Shown here piece by piece: positions 25,877 through 34,933 of a stretch of DNA of 64,000 nt. The position numbers and the translations under genes are program-made. Location of the stretch: the NCBI GenBank assembly GCA_900112325.1, contig FOLJ01000009.1, positions 62,001-126,000 on the forward strand, read 5' to 3'. Each line of letters opens with the position of its first letter. Position 1 is the stretch's first letter. This DNA comes from Micromonospora sediminimaris. Its GTDB lineage: Bacteria > Actinomycetota > Actinomycetes > Mycobacteriales > Micromonosporaceae. Below the pieces are notes generated by a model. That model was not told the DNA's origin, ran no database searches, and saw only the letters and a list, made by a program, of their open reading frames with translations.

Positions 25877-27723
25877 GAGAGCACCAGGGGAGAGCCGCCG
25901 GGCGTCGGATCGGTCGATGTCGGTGTGCCGGCGATCGACGCCGCGGCCGGCTCGGCGGAGAGCAGCCCACGATAGGTGGGAACGCCGGCGAGCAGCTCGG
26001 TGTGGGTGCCGACGGCGGTGATCCGGCCGTGCTCCAGCAACGCCACCCGGTCGGCCAGGGCGATCGTGGACGGACGGTGCACCACCAGCAGCGCGGTGGT
26101 GTTGCGCAGCACCCGCTTGAGCGCCGACTCCACCAACGCCTCGGTGTGCACGTCGAGCGCGGAAAGCGGGTCGTCGAGCACGAGCACCGCCGGTCGGATC
26201 AGCACCGCCCGGGCCAGGGCGAGTCGTTGCCGCTGGCCGCCGGAGAGCGACAGGCCCTGCTCCCCGAGCCGGGTACGCAACCCCCACGGCAGGTCGTACG
26301 CGAACTCGGCCTGGGCCAGTGCCAGCGCGGCCCGGACCTCGTCCTCGCCGGCGTCGGGCCGGCCCAGGGTGAGGTTCTCCCACACCGACATGGAGAACAG
26401 CGTCGGCTCCTCGAAGGCGACCCCGACCAGGCCGCGCAGCGACGCCAGCCGCAGGGCGCGCAGGTCGTGCCCGTCGAGGGTGATGCGGCCGGCGCTGACG
26501 TCGTGCAGTCGAGGTACCAGGGACAACAAGGTGCTCTTGCCGCTGCCGGTGGCGCCGACCACGGCCACGGTCTCGCCGGGCTCGACGGTGAGATCGAGGC
26601 CCCGCAACACCGGAACCGCGCTTCCCGGATAGCGGAAGCCCACCCCCTCGAAGCGGAGCCGACCGCGCACCGTCGAGCGCACCAGGGCGATGGCGACCGG
26701 ACGATCCGCGATGGCTGGCCGGGTGTCCAGCACCTCCTGGATCCGGTCCGCGGCGGTGGCCGCCTCCTGCCCGTTGGCGATGATCCAGCCCAGCGACTGC
26801 ACCGGCCAGATCAGCATCAGCTGAAGGCTGACGAAGGCGACGAGCTGACCGATGGTGAGCCGTCCGCCGGCGACCGCGGCTGCTCCGGCCACCAGGACCG
26901 TGCCCAGGGTCAGGTTCGGCACCAGGTCCAGCAGCGCCGAGGTGCGGGCGAGCAGCCTGCCCTTGCCGATCCCGGTGTCGTGCAGCGCCTCGGTGCTGGC
27001 GGCGAACCGGGCGGCCAGTTGTGGTCCCCGCCCGTACGCCTTCATCGTGCGTAGGCCCTGCGCGGTCTCCTCGACCAGCGTGGCCACGTCGCCCTGCTGG
27101 TCCTGCATGCGGCGGGACGCGACGTGGTAGTGCCGACCGAAGCGGCGGGCGATCAGGAACAGCGGGACCGCGCTGGCGGCCACCAGCATCCCCAGTGCGG
27201 GGTGCAACCGGATCAGCAGCACCACCACGACCAGGTAGGTGACCAGATTGAGTACGAGGAAGAACAGGCCGAAGGAGAGAAAGCGGCGCAGCACCGACAG
27301 GTCGCTTGTGATCCGGGAGAGCAACTGGCCGGACGGCCACCGGTCGTGGAAACTGGCCGAAAGTCCTTGCAGGTGGGCGTAGACATCGGTGCGGATGGCC
27401 GCCTCCATCGCCACCGAGGACGACGACTGCACCCATCGACGGATGAAGATCAGCAGGGCTTCGGCCAGGCCGAGCAGCAGTGCCAGCCCGGCCAGCAGGA
27501 ACAGGCCGGTCAGGTCGCGCCGGGCCACCGGCCCGTCGACCACCCGTTGCGCCACCAGAGGTACGGCGATGCCGGCGCCCGTGGCGGCGAGCCCGGCCAG
27601 CATCAGCCACCCGAACTCGACGGCGTGTGGACGCAGATAGCGGCGCAGTCGCCAGAGGTTGCGCAGGGGATGTCGACGAATCTCGCCCCGGTCGGCCGGG
27701 CCGCCGCCGCTCCCCGCAGCCAC
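25873..27723 (-). CDS. Heterodimeric ABC exporter subunit with degenerate Walker B (Asp in place of Glu)
   Basis: The 616-residue partner half-transporter has six transmembrane segments (residues ~35-320) and a C-terminal ATPase: Walker A GATGSGKST, canonical signature LSGGQRQRLALARA, and Walker B VLVLDDPLSALD, where aspartate replaces the catalytic glutamate. In heterodimeric exporters this subunit supplies the non-hydrolysing Walker site and the good signature for the other site, matching the complementary defects of the downstream subunit. The start is GTG, and the stop overlaps the next start. ogt follows on the same strand upstream (67-nt gap). Confidence 0.91.
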   Translation of the reverse strand: MAAGSGGGPADRGEIRRHPLRNLWRLRRYLRPHAVEFGWLMLAGLAATGAGIAVPLVAQRVVDGPVARRDLTGLFLLAGLALLLGLAEALLIFIRRWVQSSSSVAMEAAIRTDVYAHLQGLSASFHDRWPSGQLLSRITSDLSVLRRFLSFGLFFLVLNLVTYLVVVVLLIRLHPALGMLVAASAVPLFLIARRFGRHYHVASRRMQDQQGDVATLVEETAQGLRTMKAYGRGPQLAARFAASTEALHDTGIGKGRLLARTSALLDLVPNLTLGTVLVAGAAAVAGGRLTIGQLVAFVSLQLMLIWPVQSLGWIIANGQEAATAADRIQEVLDTRPAIADRPVAIALVRSTVRGRLRFEGVGFRYPGSAVPVLRGLDLTVEPGETVAVVGATGSGKSTLLSLVPRLHDVSAGRITLDGHDLRALRLASLRGLVGVAFEEPTLFSMSVWENLTLGRPDAGEDEVRAALALAQAEFAYDLPWGLRTRLGEQGLSLSGGQRQRLALARAVLIRPAVLVLDDPLSALDVHTEALVESALKRVLRNTTALLVVHRPSTIALADRVALLEHGRITAVGTHTELLAGVPTYRGLLSAEPAAASIAGTPTSTDPTPGGSPLVLS

Positions 27724-27790
27724 TACCCGACGGTAGCCGCATCTGGCAGCAACGCCGGTGTCGGCTTGCTGTCAGCAGCGCGGTACGGGG

Positions 27791-28315
27791 CTAGCCGAGT
27801 CGCTCGTGGTCGAGGAGCCAGCGTTTCACCGGCAGCCCCCAGCGGTAGCCGCCGAGTGTGCCATCGGTGCGCAGCACCCGGTGGCAGGGGACGAACAGCG
27901 CGGCGGCGTTGCGGGCGCAGGCCGCCGCGGCGGCGCGCACCGCGGAGGGACGGCCGGCCAGGGCGGCGTACCCGGTGTAGGTGACGGGTGCGCCCGGTTT
28001 GACCTCGCGTAACACCCGCCAGGCATGGGACATGAACGCCCCGCCGGTGTGCTGTTCGACCGGGACGTCGTCGATCGCGGTCAGGTCGCCGTCGAGGTAA
28101 TCGCTGACGGCTGCGGTGACCGGGCCGAGATCCGGCCGGTGTCGAGGCTCACCGCGCAGGCTCGGGTGTACGAGCGGCAGCAGGTTCGCCGGGTCCGGGG
28201 TGAAACCGGACGCCCGTACCGCGCCGTCCGGACCGACGAGAACGGTGAACGGCCCGGCGGGGGTGTCGATGACTCCGCTGTCGATCATGCTGATCGTGGT
28301 GTTCATACTGCTCAT
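27791..28315 (-). CDS. ogt: Methylated-DNA-[protein]-cysteine S-methyltransferase
   Basis: This suicide repair protein removes methyl groups from O6-methylguanine. The 174 residues have the AlkA/Ogt-like N-terminal domain and the DNA-binding/active domain with VPCHRVLRTDGTLGGYRWG; Cys in PCHR is the methyl acceptor. An ATG at 28315 with GGAGAG upstream is used; an internal ATG at 28306 is an alternative. It lies 88 nt downstream of ada-alkA on the same strand, so the two form an alkylation-damage response unit and Ada probably activates both. Confidence 0.94.
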   Translation of the reverse strand: MSSMNTTISMIDSGVIDTPAGPFTVLVGPDGAVRASGFTPDPANLLPLVHPSLRGEPRHRPDLGPVTAAVSDYLDGDLTAIDDVPVEQHTGGAFMSHAWRVLREVKPGAPVTYTGYAALAGRPSAVRAAAAACARNAAALFVPCHRVLRTDGTLGGYRWGLPVKRWLLDHERLG

Positions 28316-28403
28316 GCGGCTCTCCAGGGTCGGATCGATGCTGGCCTGCCCAGAGGCACCCAGGCTGGGTCGGGTGGTTGGATTCGGGTGGAGCCGTCGG
28401 GGC

Positions 28404-29897
28404 TCACGCCGATCGCCAGAGACGGATCACGGCGTACGACCGCCAGGGGCGCCAGCGGACGGCGTACTCGTCGAGGGTCTTGGGGTTGTCGGTGAGGCCG
28501 AGGGTGGCGGCGCCCCGACGTAGCGCGAGGTCGGTGGGGAGGAACGTGTCGGGGTCGCCGAGCGCGCGCATGGCCAGGTAGCCGGCCGTCCAGCCGCCGA
28601 TGCCAGGGATTTCGGTCAGCCGCCGCACCGTCTCCTCCCGGTCACCACCGGGCTCCAGGTCAAGCTCGCCGGCCGCGACCGCCCGTGCCACCGCCCGGAT
28701 CGTCTCGCGCCGCCCCACCGGCATCCGAAACCCCGAATCGGCCACCCGCAGCACCTCCTCCGCCGTGGCGAACCCGTGCAGCGCCCCGCCCCGAGACCCC
28801 TCCTGCTGATCAAGAAGTTTGCGTCGACCGGGAACGCTCTCGGAGTCCACAACTTCTTGATCAACGGTGCCGGTGTGGGCGAGGAGGCGAGTGAGGGTGG
28901 TGCGGGCGGAGGCCAGGGAGACCTGTTGGGTGGCGATGGCGCGGACGGCGATCTCGAAGCCGTCCACCGCACGGGGGACGCGTACCCCAGGCTCGGCCGC
29001 CACCGTCGCGGCCAGCGCGGGATCGGCGGCGAGTGTCTGGTCGACGGCGAGCGGATCCGAGTCCAGGTCGAACAGGCGCCGGCAGCGGGCCACGGCGGGA
29101 GCCAGATCGCGCAGGTCGGTCAGGCGCAGCGTCGCCGCCACATGACCGACCGCCGGGCTCAGCGTGGCCTCTCCGGGGCCGTGCGGCAACCGCAACCCCC
29201 GCCGGTACGTACCGTCGACCACCTCGTCGACCCCGGGCAGCGTGCGACGGGCGAGGAAGTCGAGCAGCGCGGCGGCGTGCAGCGGCGGCCGGTACGCCAA
29301 CCGCAGGGTGACGGTGCCCGCACCACCGACGACCGTGTCGTGTCCGCTACGCAGCTGCGACGGTGGTGCGCCGTAGACCGCGCGCACCGTGTCGTTGAAC
29401 TGCCGGACGCTGCCGAACCCGGCGGCGAACGCGATCTCGGCCAGGCCCAGCCCGGTCGTCTCGATCAGGGTTCGGGCGGTCTGCGCGCGCTGAGCCCTGG
29501 CCAGCGCCAGCGGCCCCGCGCCGAGTTCCGCCCGCAGCATCCGGTGCAGGTGTCGCTCGGTGTAGCCGAGCCGGGCGGCCAGCCCCGGCACCCCGTCACG
29601 GTCGACCACACCGTCGGCGATCAGTCGCATCGCCCGGCCCACCACGTCGGCCCGTACGTCCCACTGGGGTGAACCGGGGGAGGCGTCCGGGCGGCAGCGA
29701 CGGCAGGCGCGCAGCCCGGCCCGTTGGGCCGCCGCCGACGACGGGAAGAAACGCACATTACGCCGCTTCGGGGTCATCGCCGGACAGGACGGCCGGCAGT
29801 AGATCCCAGTCGAGGTCACGCCGGTGTAGAACCAGCCGTCGAACCGCTGGTCACGGCTGTCGACGGCCCGGTAACACCGTTCGAAGTCCAGTTCCAC
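28404..29897 (-). CDS. Ada-type regulator fused to an AlkA-type 3-methyladenine DNA glycosylase
   Basis: A fusion of the Ada phosphotriester-repair/activator half with an AlkA glycosylase (497 residues). Residues 1-75 are the zinc domain with four cysteines at 34, 38, 65 and 68; Cys34 (GIYCRPSCP) is the methyl acceptor. An AraC-type helix-turn-helix follows (about 85-185), then the AlkA N-terminal domain and the HhH-GPD glycosylase (about 310-490) with IPGIGGWTAGYLAMR and the catalytic Asp in FLPTD. There is no Ogt half, which is encoded by the next gene. The GTG at 29897 starts exactly where Ada family proteins start; a longer frame to 30047 is Pro-rich and unlikely. A 57-bp palindromic element lies in frame (residues about 345-364) between two glycosylase helices. 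Confidence 0.9.
   Translation of the reverse strand: MELDFERCYRAVDSRDQRFDGWFYTGVTSTGIYCRPSCPAMTPKRRNVRFFPSSAAAQRAGLRACRRCRPDASPGSPQWDVRADVVGRAMRLIADGVVDRDGVPGLAARLGYTERHLHRMLRAELGAGPLALARAQRAQTARTLIETTGLGLAEIAFAAGFGSVRQFNDTVRAVYGAPPSQLRSGHDTVVGGAGTVTLRLAYRPPLHAAALLDFLARRTLPGVDEVVDGTYRRGLRLPHGPGEATLSPAVGHVAATLRLTDLRDLAPAVARCRRLFDLDSDPLAVDQTLAADPALAATVAAEPGVRVPRAVDGFEIAVRAIATQQVSLASARTTLTRLLAHTGTVDQEVVDSESVPGRRKLLDQQEGSRGGALHGFATAEEVLRVADSGFRMPVGRRETIRAVARAVAAGELDLEPGGDREETVRRLTEIPGIGGWTAGYLAMRALGDPDTFLPTDLALRRGAATLGLTDNPKTLDEYAVRWRPWRSYAVIRLWRSA
28807..28863. repeat. Palindromic element (copy 2) inserted in frame within the ada-alkA gene
   Basis: The ends TGATCAAGAAGTT (28807-28819) and AACTTCTTGATCA (28851-28863) are perfectly complementary, while the inner arms are imperfect around a GGGAACGCTCTCGG core that resembles the core of copy 3. 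The length, 57 bp, is 19 codons, so the reading frame is kept. On the minus strand it encodes the peptide from DQEVVDSE to RRKLLDQ, which is not part of the usual AlkA sequence. Adjacent family-like sequence resumes at GALHGFATAEEVLR. Confidence 0.8.
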
Positions 29898-30046
29898 GTA
29901 ACCGATGATGCGCCTGCTCCCGCCCACCCGGCTCGCGGAATTCGGACCACACCCTCCGTCTCGCGGCAAGGGCGGGCAGGGCAGGGGAGGGGAAGTGTCG
30001 GTTGTGGTGGGTAGCGTGCGGCCACCAACTCCAGAAGGGTGTGGCA

Positions 30047-30529
30047 ATGGTTAGCGTGGCGGGTCGGGCGGCGTCGGGACACGAGCACCCACCACTCGAC
30101 CCGACAGCGGTCCAGCGCTTCTACCGCCGGATGCGCGCCGTGGCGCCGGCCGCGGTCGGTGCCATCGAGCGGGACCGCGCCGATGATCCGGGTCGTGCCT
30201 TCGGCGACACCGCCTGCGGTCGGCTGGTCGGTTCGCTCGACCGGGACGGGGTGCGCGCGCTCGGGATGTGGGTGCATCACTGGTGCATGCGCTTCTATGA
30301 CGACGACACCCGCGCCGCACTGCGGCTGCTCCGGGAGATCGCAGCTCGACCGGCCCTGGGCTGGACGGCCGACGAGGTCCACTGGATGCTCGGTGAGTCA
30401 CGGCACGCCGCGCCCGCCGCCGACGCCCGTTTCACGCTGCCGCTGGCCGCCGCCGCCGAACTCGCCCCCGGCGCCCTCCGGATCGACCTGCTGGTGCCGC
30501 GCCAGGCGACACCCCGGCACGACCGGTGA
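30047..30529 (+). CDS. Conserved-looking hypothetical protein
   Basis: Not recognised. The 160-residue product has no signal peptide or transmembrane helix. It is Arg/Ala-rich, with a notable segment of aromatic and acidic residues (MWVHHWCMRFYDDD, residues ~70-84) and a helical WTADEVHWMLGES region. The ATG at 30047 has AGAAGGG 8 nt upstream, much better than an in-frame start at 30002. It is transcribed divergently from ada-alkA across about 150 bp, and ychF follows after 84 nt with its own leaderless promoter. Codon use is typical for the window. Confidence 0.7.
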   Translation: MVSVAGRAASGHEHPPLDPTAVQRFYRRMRAVAPAAVGAIERDRADDPGRAFGDTACGRLVGSLDRDGVRALGMWVHHWCMRFYDDDTRAALRLLREIAARPALGWTADEVHWMLGESRHAAPAADARFTLPLAAAAELAPGALRIDLLVPRQATPRHDR

Positions 30530-30599
30530 CACCAGCGGCGCCCTGCCACACCCTGACGGCGGGTCGGGCCTACCTGCCGGCGGCCGAGCGGTACCGGCG

Positions 30600-30605
30600 T
30601 AAGCT
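30600..30605 (+). promoter_or_regulatory. Leaderless -10 box of ychF
   Basis: TAAGCT ends 8 nt before the ychF GTG, and no ribosome site is present, so transcription probably starts at or very close to the start codon. Confidence 0.5.
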
Positions 30606-30613
30606 GGCTCGTC

Positions 30614-31699
<1,086 letters not shown>

Positions 31700-31821
31700 G
31701 CGGTGGCTGACGGAGTTGCCCGTCGCGGGGTACCTCCGAAGCGGACCGGAGGCGTCCTGCGCGGCGTAACCCGGATCGGGTAACGTGACGCGGTCATCGA
31801 CGGATATCCACGGGGGTTTCC

Positions 31822-32706
31822 TTGACCACGCCTCGTTCTGCCCTGTGCGCTGTCAGCGCCGCACTCCTCGCGGCCGGTCTCGCCGCCGCACCCGCCGCTG
31901 CTGCTCCGGCCCAGCCGGCACCCGACTCGGCGAAGCTCGCGGCCGGCACCGAGCAGCTTCCGCCCACCGACGGTCGGCGCGGCTACCTGGTTGGTCAGGG
32001 CGAGGATGTGCCCGCCCTGATCGGCGTCACAAACAAGGGGGACGCACCTGTCGACGGCGTGGTCGTGCACATCCGGATCCTCAACGACCTGGACTTCACC
32101 AAGACGTACGAGAACTGCTGGTACGGCGTCGACAGCAACCAGGAGTCGGCCTGGTGTGAGTTCGATGTCGAGCTTGCCCCGGGCGCGAGCCTGGCGGCGC
32201 TGGGCGCCGGCATCTCCACCAAGCCGGACGCCCGCCCGGAGAACATCTCGTCGATCATCCACTTCTGGCGCAGCAAGGAGTACGTCGACCGGCTCGGCGG
32301 CATCCAGAAGCTGGCCGACGACTGGGCCGGGCAGGGCACCAGTGCCGTCCGGGGCACCGGTGGCCCCTTGACCCTGGCCGCCCCGTCGGCGCCACTGGTG
32401 GGTCTGGAGCCGCCGAACCCGCTCGGCTTCGTTGGCGTCGTACTCAAGACCGCCCCGACGCCGACCCCGACCGCCACGCCCACCGCGACCCCGACGGCCA
32501 CGCCCACCGCGACTCCGACCGGCACGCCGACGGACGTCCCTCCGGCCAGCCCGGGTGCGCCCGGCGACGATGACGGGCAGGGCGGCGGCCTGCCGGTGAC
32601 CGGTGCCCGGACCGCGACGGTGGCCGCCGTGGGGGCCCTGCTGCTGCTCCTCGGGGGTGCCGCCTACCTGATCGCCCGTCGCCGCCGTACCCGCTTCGTG
32701 GCGTAG
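31822..32706 (+). CDS. Secreted cell-wall protein with LPxTG-type sorting signal
   Basis: A 294-residue exported protein. It has a Sec signal peptide (about residues 1-30, ending APAAAAPA), a globular region of about 180 residues not recognised as a known domain, a Thr-Pro repeat stalk (about 212-240), and a sortase signal: LPVTG at 257-261, a hydrophobic helix and a basic RRRRTR tail. A sortase should attach it to peptidoglycan or process it; the sortase is not in this window. The start is TTG, supported by GGGGGT 6 nt upstream. TAACGT at 31781 is a plausible -10. Confidence 0.85.
   Translation: MTTPRSALCAVSAALLAAGLAAAPAAAAPAQPAPDSAKLAAGTEQLPPTDGRRGYLVGQGEDVPALIGVTNKGDAPVDGVVVHIRILNDLDFTKTYENCWYGVDSNQESAWCEFDVELAPGASLAALGAGISTKPDARPENISSIIHFWRSKEYVDRLGGIQKLADDWAGQGTSAVRGTGGPLTLAAPSAPLVGLEPPNPLGFVGVVLKTAPTPTPTATPTATPTATPTATPTGTPTDVPPASPGAPGDDDGQGGGLPVTGARTATVAAVGALLLLLGGAAYLIARRRRTRFVA
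32470..32517 (+). repeat. Two tandem 24-bp units coding for the Thr-Pro stalk
   Basis: Copies 32470-32493 and 32494-32517 differ at two positions; each encodes TATPTATP. Shorter related triplets flank both sides. The number of units probably varies between strains by slippage, changing the stalk length of the surface protein. Confidence 0.75.
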
Positions 32707-32748
32707 GCCCGGCGCTGTCCGCGATGTGATGCCCTGCCGGTGCCGGTG

Positions 32749-33471
32749 TCAGCCGGCCCGCAGGGCGTCGTCGATACCGGTCTCCCGGTCGCCGAGATGC
32801 ACCGGGTCGCGGCGGGAGAGCACGTCCAGCGCGGCCTTGAGGCCGGCACCGTACTCGCGGGCCGAGCTGATCCGCCAGGTGCGGTGGCTCAGCTCCCGCG
32901 CGGTCTCGTCGCCGACGCCGTTGGCGTCGATGCCGAGATGACGGCAGACCGTGACGGCACGGGCCAGGTGGAACTGCTGCGTCACCACCGTCGCCCGCTC
33001 CACCCCGAAGATCCGCTTCGCCCGGGCGCACGAGTCGTACGTGTCGAAGCCGGCGTGGTCGAGAACCACCTTGTCGGCCGGCACCCCCTGCTCGACCAGC
33101 CAGCGCTGCATCGCCTCGGGCTCGTTGTACTCGTGACGCATGTTGTCGCCGGAGACCAGGATCGCCTGCACCTTGCCGGTGGCGTACAGCTCGCGGGCGA
33201 TCTCCAGCCGGGCGGCGAGGAACGGCGCCGGTGTGCCGTCGGGCTGGACCCGGGTGCCCAGCACCAGGGCGACCGGTGCCTCGGGCACCGTCGCGATCGG
33301 GTAGGTGCGCCCCTCGGCCCCGGAGCGGATCCAACTCGCGCTCGCCCACACGCCGGCCGTCAACAGCACGACACCGGACACGCCGGCCAGTACCGCCCGG
33401 CGCAGCCAACGCCCGCGGTGCCGGTCCCGGATCTGACGAAGTCTGGCCGGCAGCGAAGCACGGATCGGCAT
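32749..33471 (-). CDS. SanA/YdcF-like membrane protein (DUF218)
   Basis: A 240-residue protein with a short basic N-terminus, one transmembrane helix (about residues 26-47) and an extracytoplasmic DUF218 domain. Features typical of SanA proteins are ALVLGTRV, AILVSGDNMRHEYNEPEAM, DHAGFDTYDSCARAKRIFG and VVTQQFHLARAV. E. coli SanA affects envelope barrier function and vancomycin resistance at high temperature; in actinobacteria the role is unproven. It lies convergently with the surface protein gene (42 bp gap). The ATG at 33471 lacks an obvious ribosome site. Confidence 0.88.
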   Translation of the reverse strand: MPIRASLPARLRQIRDRHRGRWLRRAVLAGVSGVVLLTAGVWASASWIRSGAEGRTYPIATVPEAPVALVLGTRVQPDGTPAPFLAARLEIARELYATGKVQAILVSGDNMRHEYNEPEAMQRWLVEQGVPADKVVLDHAGFDTYDSCARAKRIFGVERATVVTQQFHLARAVTVCRHLGIDANGVGDETARELSHRTWRISSAREYGAGLKAALDVLSRRDPVHLGDRETGIDDALRAG

Positions 33472-33559
33472 GTGGGCCAGTATTTCAGCCCGGTGCGAGC
33501 CGATCAGCGAGCGCTGTGGCGCGGGTACGACGGCCGGACCGTCGTACCCGCGCCGTCAA

Positions 33560-34294
33560 TTACCTGAGCCGGTACACGGAGATGTGCGAGGTGCTGTCCG
33601 GGCCGAAGGGCGACCGGTCCCAGTCGGCGTACCGCTCGGTGAGCCGGAGACCGGCCTGTTCCGCCAGCTCGTCGATCTGCTCCGGCCACAGGTAACGCAT
33701 CGCGAACGGGTGCAGGTGCACCCCGGCGGAGTGGAACGTGATGGTCTGCCGGAGGAACGTCTGCGCCGCCCGGTCGTACTTGTGCAGACGGATGGTGGCC
33801 GACTCCTCGGTCACCTCCCGCATCTGGACCTGTTCGTCCCGGTCGAAGTCCGCCGGGTCGGGCACGAACGTCTCGATGACGAACGCGCCGCCGGGGGCCA
33901 GCACCCGCGCCACGTTTCGGAAGCAGTCCGCCTGCCGCTGCGCGCGTACCAGGTTGAACAGGGTGTTGAAGACCAGGTACGCCACGGTGTACGGGCCGGT
34001 CACCGGCACGTCCGCCATGTCGCCGATGGCCACGGGGATGGTGCCGCCACCAGGCTTGGCGCGCATCTTCGCGACCATTTCCGGCGACGCCTCTACCCCC
34101 TCCACCGCGATCCCGCGTTCGGCCAGGGGAAGGGCGACCCGACCGGTGCCGATGGCCAGTTCCAGCGCCGGGCCGCTGCCAGCCAGCTCGGCGAGGAACT
34201 CCACCGCCGGTGCCGGGTCGGGTAGGCCGCCCGGCAGGTCATAGGTGTCGGCCCAGAGCCGACCGAAGTGTCCCGGGTCGTCGAAGACCGACAT
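33560..34294 (-). CDS. Class I SAM-dependent methyltransferase
   Basis: A 244-residue Rossmann-fold methyltransferase. Motif I is ALELAIGTGRVALPL (about 44-58), followed by the acidic VEGVEASPEM strand, motif DMADVPV, and VLAPGGAFVIETFVP. No domain identifies the substrate. It lies 18 nt downstream of the 36-residue ORF at 34313-34423, on the same strand, so the two may be co-transcribed. The ATG at 34294 has no strong ribosome site of its own, which would fit coupling. Substrates could be small molecules, lipids or a peptide. Confidence 0.85.
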   Translation of the reverse strand: MSVFDDPGHFGRLWADTYDLPGGLPDPAPAVEFLAELAGSGPALELAIGTGRVALPLAERGIAVEGVEASPEMVAKMRAKPGGGTIPVAIGDMADVPVTGPYTVAYLVFNTLFNLVRAQRQADCFRNVARVLAPGGAFVIETFVPDPADFDRDEQVQMREVTEESATIRLHKYDRAAQTFLRQTITFHSAGVHLHPFAMRYLWPEQIDELAEQAGLRLTERYADWDRSPFGPDSTSHISVYRLR

Positions 34295-34312
34295 CAGCGG
34301 CCTCCGTGGTTG

Positions 34313-34423
34313 CTACCGGTGCCGCACGGCGCCTTGTCCGTTGATTTCCACGTACGCACGAAGCCTCGATTCGATGGGGTTGACGGTGCCTACTCGCTGC
34401 CTGGGCGTCGCGGTGTGCCTCAT
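34313..34423 (-). CDS. Candidate small protein of 36 residues upstream of the methyltransferase
   Basis: A short open frame, ATG 34423 to TAG 34313, with a good ribosome site (AGGGAG, 7 nt before the ATG). The product is basic and hydrophilic (begins MRHTATPRQRVGTV, ends GAVRHR), with no signal or membrane segment. Third-position GC (about 77%) is lower than in neighbouring genes, so it may be a leader peptide, a young gene or chance. It sits 18 nt before the methyltransferase gene. I do not recognise it. Confidence 0.4.
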   Translation of the reverse strand: MRHTATPRQRVGTVNPIESRLRAYVEINGQGAVRHR

Positions 34424-34531
34424 GTCGTCGCTCCCTTCGTTCGGCTGGCTCGTGAGCCAATCGGCATTGGTGGCCGGCGGCAACTGGAATTCACCGGGCG
34501 CGCTGATCCGCTGCGCGACCCGGGAAGTTGG

Positions 34532-34894
34532 TCAGCTGATGTAGTGCAGGATCACGTTGTGCACGTGGTGGCTCTTCTGGTCGCCCCGGAACTCCACCTC
34601 GTAGGTGTGCGTACCGACGTGGATGGCGATCGCGCCGGTGGAGAAGAACGAACCGCCCCACGACTTGTTGCTGACCACGCTCACGCTGGTGATCTTCGAG
34701 TACGGGATGCTGGTGATCGCGTACTTCTTGCCGACGAACGAGCGGTCCTGGATGATGACGCGCCGGTCGGTCAGCCCGATGAAGCCGGTGCCGGTGCCGA
34801 CGGCGTCGTAGACGGCGATGATCTGTTCACCGTCGAGCAGCCCGCTCTGGATCTGCTGGAACTGTTCCTTGCGGTCATAGGTCGCGTTGGCCAT
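34532..34894 (-). CDS. Small PH-like (bPH-type) domain protein
   Basis: A 120-residue soluble protein that appears to be a single bacterial pleckstrin-homology-like domain: repeated beta strands with LDGEQIIAVYDAV, GLTDRRVIIQD, TSIPYSKITSVSV, and a C-terminal strand-helix ending VHNVILHYIS. Such short-fold proteins bind ligands or partners of unknown nature. The ATG at 34894 is chosen; a GTG 9 nt upstream is an alternative start. It is preceded by a hairpin (34912-34929). Confidence 0.75.
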   Translation of the reverse strand: MANATYDRKEQFQQIQSGLLDGEQIIAVYDAVGTGTGFIGLTDRRVIIQDRSFVGKKYAITSIPYSKITSVSVVSNKSWGGSFFSTGAIAIHVGTHTYEVEFRGDQKSHHVHNVILHYIS

Positions 34895-34911
34895 GGTGCC
34901 CACGGTAGGCA

Positions 34912-34929
34912 GCGTCCGCCAGCGGACGC
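34912..34929 (-). terminator. Small inverted repeat between the pterin-dehydratase-like and PH-domain genes
   Basis: GCGTCCGC (34912-34919) and GCGGACGC (34922-34929) are complementary with a 2-bp centre; flanking ACGGT/ACCGT can extend the stem. It may end transcription of the upstream gene or be an operator for the PH-domain gene. Confidence 0.4.
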
Positions 34930-34933
34930 ACCG

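Noticed and set aside
23999..27742. A single open frame of 1247 codons spanning both exporter genes
   Set aside because: Its first half is Arg/Pro/Gly-rich sequence opposite to the real frame of the upstream exporter gene; only the part after the GTG at 25876 shows exporter domains.
32749..33471. Specific vancomycin-resistance function for the SanA-like protein
   Set aside because: Family similarity only; the E. coli phenotype cannot be carried over to this organism without evidence.
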